Assembly: GCF_000720485.1 (NCBI RefSeq) | Contig: NZ_JOAX01000048.1 | Location: 1-38,222, forward strand | DNA: 38,222 nt | Origin: Streptomyces ochraceiscleroticus | Lineage (GTDB): Bacteria > Actinomycetota > Actinomycetes > Streptomycetales > Streptomycetaceae | Direction of reading: 5' to 3' | Shown: positions 34,830 through 38,222 of the stretch, piece by piece | Layout of the letters: each line of letters starts with the position of its first letter | Position numbering within the stretch: position 1 is the first letter of the stretch | Notes under the pieces: generated by a model | Database searches by the model: none | What the model saw: the letters and a program-made list of their open reading frames with translations, nothing else | What the model was told of the DNA's origin: nothing | Translations under genes and position numbers: made by a program

Positions 34830-36275
34830 ATGGCCATGCTCGATCCGCTCGCCGCGCTCACCGAGGCGTTCACCAGCTTCCTGTTCGGGAAGGTGGAGAC
34901 GACCAGGCTGCCCGTACGGACCTCCACCGGGCAGGCCCAGGCCGTCTATCTGCCCACCGCGGCGCCAGGTCTCGGCGACTCCGGCGTGATCATCGGCCGC
35001 GAGGTGTACAGCGGCAAGGGGTACATCTACGACCCCTTCCAGCTCTACGGCCAGCAACTGCCGGCCCCGCACTGGCTCGTCCTCGGCGAGTCCGGGAACG
35101 GCAAGTCCGCGCTGGAGAAGACGTACGTACTGCGCCAGCTCCGCTTCCGCGACCGCCAAGTTGTCGTCCTCGACGCCCAGGGCGAGGACGGCGTCGGCGA
35201 GTGGAACCTCATCGCCGAACAGCTCGGCATAACCCCGATCCGGCTGGACCCCACGGCGGCGCTCAACGGCGGCATCCGCCTGAACCCGCTGGACCCGTCG
35301 ATCACCACCACCGGCCAGCTCGCGCTGCTCCGCACGATCATCGAGGTGGCCATGGGCCACGGCCTCGACGAGCGCGCCGGCTTCGCCCTCAAGGTCGCGC
35401 ACGCGTACGTCAACGAGACCATCACCGACCGCCAGCCGGTCCTCACCGACATCGTCGAGCAGCTCCGCCACCCGAAGCCGGAGTCGGCCGAGGCGATGAA
35501 CGTCGACCTGGACGACGTACGGGCCTGGGGCCTGGACGTGGCCCTCGTACTGGACCGCCTCGTCGACGGTGACCTCCGCGGCATGTTCGACGGCCCGACC
35601 ACGGCCGGCATCGACCTCGACGCGCCGCTGATCGTCTTCGACCTCTCGCACATCGACCGCAACTCGATCGCGATGCCGATCCTGATGGCGATCGTCGGCG
35701 TCTGGCTGGAGCACACCTGGATCCGCCCCGACCGGAAGAAACGGATCTTCCTGGTCGAGGAGGCCTGGCACATCATCAACTCCCCGTTCGTGGCGCAGCT
35801 CTTCCAGCGTCTGCTGAAGTTCGGCCGGCGCCTGGGCCTCTCCTTCGTCGCCGTCGTCCACCACCTCAGTGACGTCGTTGACGGCGCGGCGGCACGGGAA
35901 GCGGCGGCCATCCTCAAGATGGCGTCGACGAGGACGATCTACGCCCAGAAGACGGACGAGGCACGGGCCACGGGACGGGTACTGGGCCTCCCACGATGGG
36001 CGGTGGAGATCATCCCCACCCTGACCCCCGGCATCGCGGTCTGGGACGTCAACGGCAACGTTCAGGTCGTCAAGCACCTGATCACCGAGGCCGAGCGCCC
36101 ACTCGTCTACACCGACCGCGCCATGACCGAGTCCTCCGTCGCCGACGCCTCGGCCCAGCCCACGGAGGAGGCCCGGGCCCTGGAGCGCGCGGCGGACGCC
36201 GAGGCCGAAGCCCGCGCCGAAGCAATGGCCCTGGCCCGCCAGCTCAGCAACGAATCGAGCGAGACAGTGGCTTGA
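34830..36275 (+). CDS. VirB4/TraC-type secretion ATPase (C-terminal half as a separate protein)
   Basis: 481 residues. Walker A is at 86-94 (GESGNGKSA), the LDAQGED strand follows, Walker B is at about 306-313 (IFLVEEAW), and the sensor-like AVVHHLSDV lies near 342. The C-terminal 60 residues are acidic and helical. This is the RecA-like motor half of VirB4/TraC, also related to HerA. It should power substrate or pilin handling at the membrane together with the preceding SCO6880-family protein. ATG 34830 follows GGGAGG. It is the only protein in the cluster with a complete nucleotide-binding site. Confidence 0.9.
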   Translation: MAMLDPLAALTEAFTSFLFGKVETTRLPVRTSTGQAQAVYLPTAAPGLGDSGVIIGREVYSGKGYIYDPFQLYGQQLPAPHWLVLGESGNGKSALEKTYVLRQLRFRDRQVVVLDAQGEDGVGEWNLIAEQLGITPIRLDPTAALNGGIRLNPLDPSITTTGQLALLRTIIEVAMGHGLDERAGFALKVAHAYVNETITDRQPVLTDIVEQLRHPKPESAEAMNVDLDDVRAWGLDVALVLDRLVDGDLRGMFDGPTTAGIDLDAPLIVFDLSHIDRNSIAMPILMAIVGVWLEHTWIRPDRKKRIFLVEEAWHIINSPFVAQLFQRLLKFGRRLGLSFVAVVHHLSDVVDGAAAREAAAILKMASTRTIYAQKTDEARATGRVLGLPRWAVEIIPTLTPGIAVWDVNGNVQVVKHLITEAERPLVYTDRAMTESSVADASAQPTEEARALERAADAEAEARAEAMALARQLSNESSETVA

Positions 36276-36283
36276 GGGCTTCG

Positions 36284-36334
36284 ATGGCCTCGGACAAGCA
36301 GCACGGCAGCACGAAGGACGGGTCGGTGGCGTGA
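36284..36334 (+). CDS. 16-codon mini-ORF overlapping the next start
   Basis: ATG 36284 opens a 16-residue frame (MASDKQHGSTKDGSVA) whose stop TGA (36332-36334) overlaps the GTG start of the VirD4-like gene (GTGA). GAGGG lies about six bases upstream. The following gene has no good ribosome site of its own, so ribosomes finishing here could re-initiate. This is inference; it could also be chance. Confidence 0.4.
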   Translation: MASDKQHGSTKDGSVA

Positions 36335-38007
36335 GCGACGGGTACGACCGATACGACCGGCAGGGGCAGGCGTACGGAGCGAACGGAGCCGGCGGCGGCG
36401 CGGGCCGGGACGGCGGGGCCGGGCCCCGGCGTCGGGAGCGCGGCATCCCCGACTCGTTGCTCGTCGGCGTACTGGCCTTCCTCCTGGGCCTGACGGTCCT
36501 GGTATGGCTCGCCACGGGCCTCTCCGGCCTCTTCGCCCACGGCAACTGGCCCGATCGGCTGTCCTTCACCCGCACCCCCCTCGCCATGCGCGAACTGGTC
36601 GCCCAGCCGCACAACGTGCCCGCGGCCTGGCCCGACACACCCGACGGCCAGCTTTCGGGCTACGGCCTGTTCTGGGGCGTCTTCATCAGCGAACTGATGG
36701 TCCTGGTCGTCCTCACGGTCTTCGCCCTCGGCACGATCACCCGCTTCCGCACAGTCCGCGCGGAACGCCGCGCGAACCGACGCGCGCAAGAGGCGGTCCC
36801 GCCCGCAACTCCGGCGGCACCAGCCGCAGTCCCGGCCGAGGCGGCCGCAGCCCCAGCCAGCACCTCAGCCGTCAGCGCCTCAGCCACAGCCGTGGACGGC
36901 CGTACGACGGGTGCGGAGGCACCGGCCGTACCAGCGTCCGTACCGGCCCCGCAGCCGTCCCCAGACGCCCGTAACAGCGTCCCCACCGGCGTCACCGCCA
37001 ACGCCCCGGCCGGCGTCCCGATGGACGTCCCCGCCAGTACCGTTGCCAGTGCCGTTACGGAGCCCCCCGCGCTCCCCCGCGTCCACTACCACCACCGTTC
37101 GGACCGCCCCGCTGCCCGCGCAGCCGCGCTGGCCGCGATCACGGCCGCCGAGGGCCCGCTCCTCGTGGCGACGACCGACCCAACGCTCTGGGCCGAGAGC
37201 AAGGACGCCCGCGCGAAGCTCGGACCGCTGCACGCGTACGACCCGCTGCACCTCCTCGACACCCCCGCCCGCCTGCGCTGGTCCCCCATCGCGGGCTGCG
37301 AGGACATCGCCGCCGCCGGTAGCCGCGCGAGCGCCCTCCTCGCCCCCGTCCGCCCGATGAGCACGCTGGATTCGGCCCTGGCGGACGCCGCTGAGACGTT
37401 GTTGCGCTGCTGGCTGCACGCGGCCGCGGTGGACGGCAGGCCGTTCCGGCAGATCCACCGCTGGGCCCAGGGCAGCGGCACGGCCCACGAGCCCGTACGC
37501 ATCCTCCGTACGAACTCCAAGGCCGCGGCCGGCCGCGCCGGCGAGCTGGAGTCCGTACTCACAGCGCACCCCGAACGCCGCGACATCGCCCAGCAATTGG
37601 TCGTCCGCGCGCTCGCCGCCCTCTCCTCCGTCCACATCCGGGACGCTTGCAATCCAGGGCGGGCCGATGCGCTCGCGCTTGATTCCTTCGTGGCTGAGGG
37701 GGGAACGCTTTACGTAGTGGGCGAGTCGATCGAGGACCCGCGTACGGCACCGGGTGCGATGCCCCTACTCACCGCACTCGTCTCGAGCGTGGTCGAGCGC
37801 GGCCGCCGCATGGCCGAACGGTCATCTGACGGTCGCCTCGACCCACCACTCACCCTGGTCCTCGACGACATCGCGGCCCTCGCCCCGATCCCCGCGCTCC
37901 CCGCGCTCCTCGAATCGGGCGCCGCCCAGGGCCTCCTGACCCTCGCCACCCTCCGCTCCCCCGAACAGGCCCGCACCCGCTGGCCCCACGCCGCCTTCCC
38001 AGCCTGA
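36331..38007 (+). CDS. VirD4/TraG-like coupling protein without Walker A
   Basis: 558 residues. Two membrane helices lie at about 43-69 and 112-137. An Ala/Pro/Val-rich linker fills about 155-250. From about 274 the sequence aligns with the VirD4/TraG fold after the P-loop: EGPLLVATTDPTLW, AKLGPLHAYDPLHL, RLRWSPIAGCED, then LTLVLDDIAALAPIPALPALL (Walker B-like, D511-D512 instead of D-E) and GLLTLATLRSPEQARTRW. No GxxGxGKS/T occurs anywhere, so ATP hydrolysis is unlikely; a receptor or scaffold role is inferred. GTG 36331 is coupled to the mini-ORF. It is the last gene of the cluster. Confidence 0.8.
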   Translation: MSDGYDRYDRQGQAYGANGAGGGAGRDGGAGPRRRERGIPDSLLVGVLAFLLGLTVLVWLATGLSGLFAHGNWPDRLSFTRTPLAMRELVAQPHNVPAAWPDTPDGQLSGYGLFWGVFISELMVLVVLTVFALGTITRFRTVRAERRANRRAQEAVPPATPAAPAAVPAEAAAAPASTSAVSASATAVDGRTTGAEAPAVPASVPAPQPSPDARNSVPTGVTANAPAGVPMDVPASTVASAVTEPPALPRVHYHHRSDRPAARAAALAAITAAEGPLLVATTDPTLWAESKDARAKLGPLHAYDPLHLLDTPARLRWSPIAGCEDIAAAGSRASALLAPVRPMSTLDSALADAAETLLRCWLHAAAVDGRPFRQIHRWAQGSGTAHEPVRILRTNSKAAAGRAGELESVLTAHPERRDIAQQLVVRALAALSSVHIRDACNPGRADALALDSFVAEGGTLYVVGESIEDPRTAPGAMPLLTALVSSVVERGRRMAERSSDGRLDPPLTLVLDDIAALAPIPALPALLESGAAQGLLTLATLRSPEQARTRWPHAAFPA

Positions 38008-38135
38008 CCTCCCGGCTCCGCCCCCACACAGGAGGCCGCACACCGGCCCGGCCGAGCCTGCCATACAGGGAGCCCTGGCCAGTCGGTCGAACTGTTCCTA
38101 CGGGGGCAGGGAAGTCACAGGGGCCTAAACGCAGA

Positions 38136-38165
38136 AAAGCCCCGCACCATACGGTGCGGGGCTTT
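38136..38165 (-). terminator. rRNA operon terminator (bidirectional)
   Basis: AAAGCCCCGCACC-ATAC-GGTGCGGGGCTTT, a 13-bp perfect stem with A- and T-tracts on the two sides, lies about 12 bases beyond the 3' end of 5S rRNA. It can also stop transcription from the VirD4-like gene. The preceding 128 bp show nothing I recognise. Confidence 0.93.
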
Positions 38166-38177
38166 CCCACAATGATT

Positions 38178-38222
38178 GTTCGGCGGCGTCCTACTCTCCC
38201 ACAGGGTCCCCCCTGCAGTACC
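38178..38222 (-). rRNA. rrf: 5S ribosomal RNA, 3' end only (cut by the window end)
   Basis: The minus strand here reads GGTACTGCAGGGGGGACCCT, then GTGGGAGAGTAGGACGCCGC and CGAAC, the conserved 3' third of streptomycete 5S rRNA. The gene runs leftward, so 23S and 16S would lie to the right beyond the window. The exact 3' end is uncertain by one or two bases. Confidence 0.95.

Noticed and set aside
28898..38007. The secretion-like cluster as an integrative conjugative element
   Set aside because: No relaxase, integrase, tRNA target or flanking direct repeats were seen, and the surroundings are conserved core genes; a mobile element is not supported inside this window.

Overview
The window is high-GC actinobacterial DNA and almost certainly comes from a Streptomyces. 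The evidence is G/C-biased third codon positions, many GTG starts, an 11-bp PHO-box array ahead of pstS, a dispersed Streptomyces-type intergenic repeat at 21855-21906, and the order pstSCAB / pit-DUF47 / csoR / type IV secretion-like cluster / rRNA operon. From memory (not checked), this resembles the S. coelicolor core region around SCO4126-SCO4142. The first 48 bases are Illumina Nextera adapter, and the last 45 are the 3' end of a 5S rRNA gene on the minus strand. The window therefore looks like a complete draft contig that starts in adapter and stops in an rRNA operon.

Layout. (1) 0.16-6.1 kb, minus strand: an S4-domain RNA-binding protein, an aldo/keto reductase behind a MerR-type promoter with two identical operators, a methyltransferase, and an AraC regulator - VOC protein - UvrA-like ABC ATPase operon. 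(2) 6.1-10.9 kb: a sugar (inositol-type) catabolic module made of an MFS sugar porter, a LacI repressor, a Gfo/Idh/MocA dehydrogenase and a hydroxypyruvate-isomerase-like protein. The porter and dehydrogenase promoters carry the same CTAGnACGTnCTAG palindrome, the likely LacI operator. (3) 10.9-12.6 kb: a less GC-rich stretch with a VOC protein, 550 bp without an intact gene, and a methyltransferase. (4) 12.7-14.3 kb: XRE regulator, HbhA-like coiled-coil protein and DUF2516 membrane protein, the same order as mycobacterial Rv0474-Rv0476. (5) 14.4-17.2 kb: a PP2C/SpoIIE phosphatase with a degenerate receiver domain, and a secreted NlpC/P60 hydrolase. (6) 17.4-24.2 kb, phosphate: PHO boxes, pstSCAB, then convergent low-affinity pit with its DUF47 partner, and a CsoR copper repressor with its own operator. 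(7) 24.3-28.7 kb: two small conserved proteins, a lipoprotein, a Tat-exported bicovalent flavin oxidase, a PAP2 phosphatase and two unrelated 21-bp tandem repeats.

(8) 28.9-38.0 kb is the most interesting part: a chromosomal type IV secretion-like set. A transglycosylase-NlpC/P60 wall hydrolase (VirB1-like role) diverges from a VirB2-like two-helix membrane protein. These are followed by a VirB8/TcpC-like protein, a VirB6/TrbL-like polytopic protein, a SCO6880-family protein (PrgI plus VirB4 N-terminal half), a separate VirB4-type ATPase, and a VirD4/TraG-like protein that lacks a Walker A motif. No relaxase, integrase or replication gene is visible. The set looks like a fixed cell-envelope machine derived from conjugation machinery, not a mobile element.
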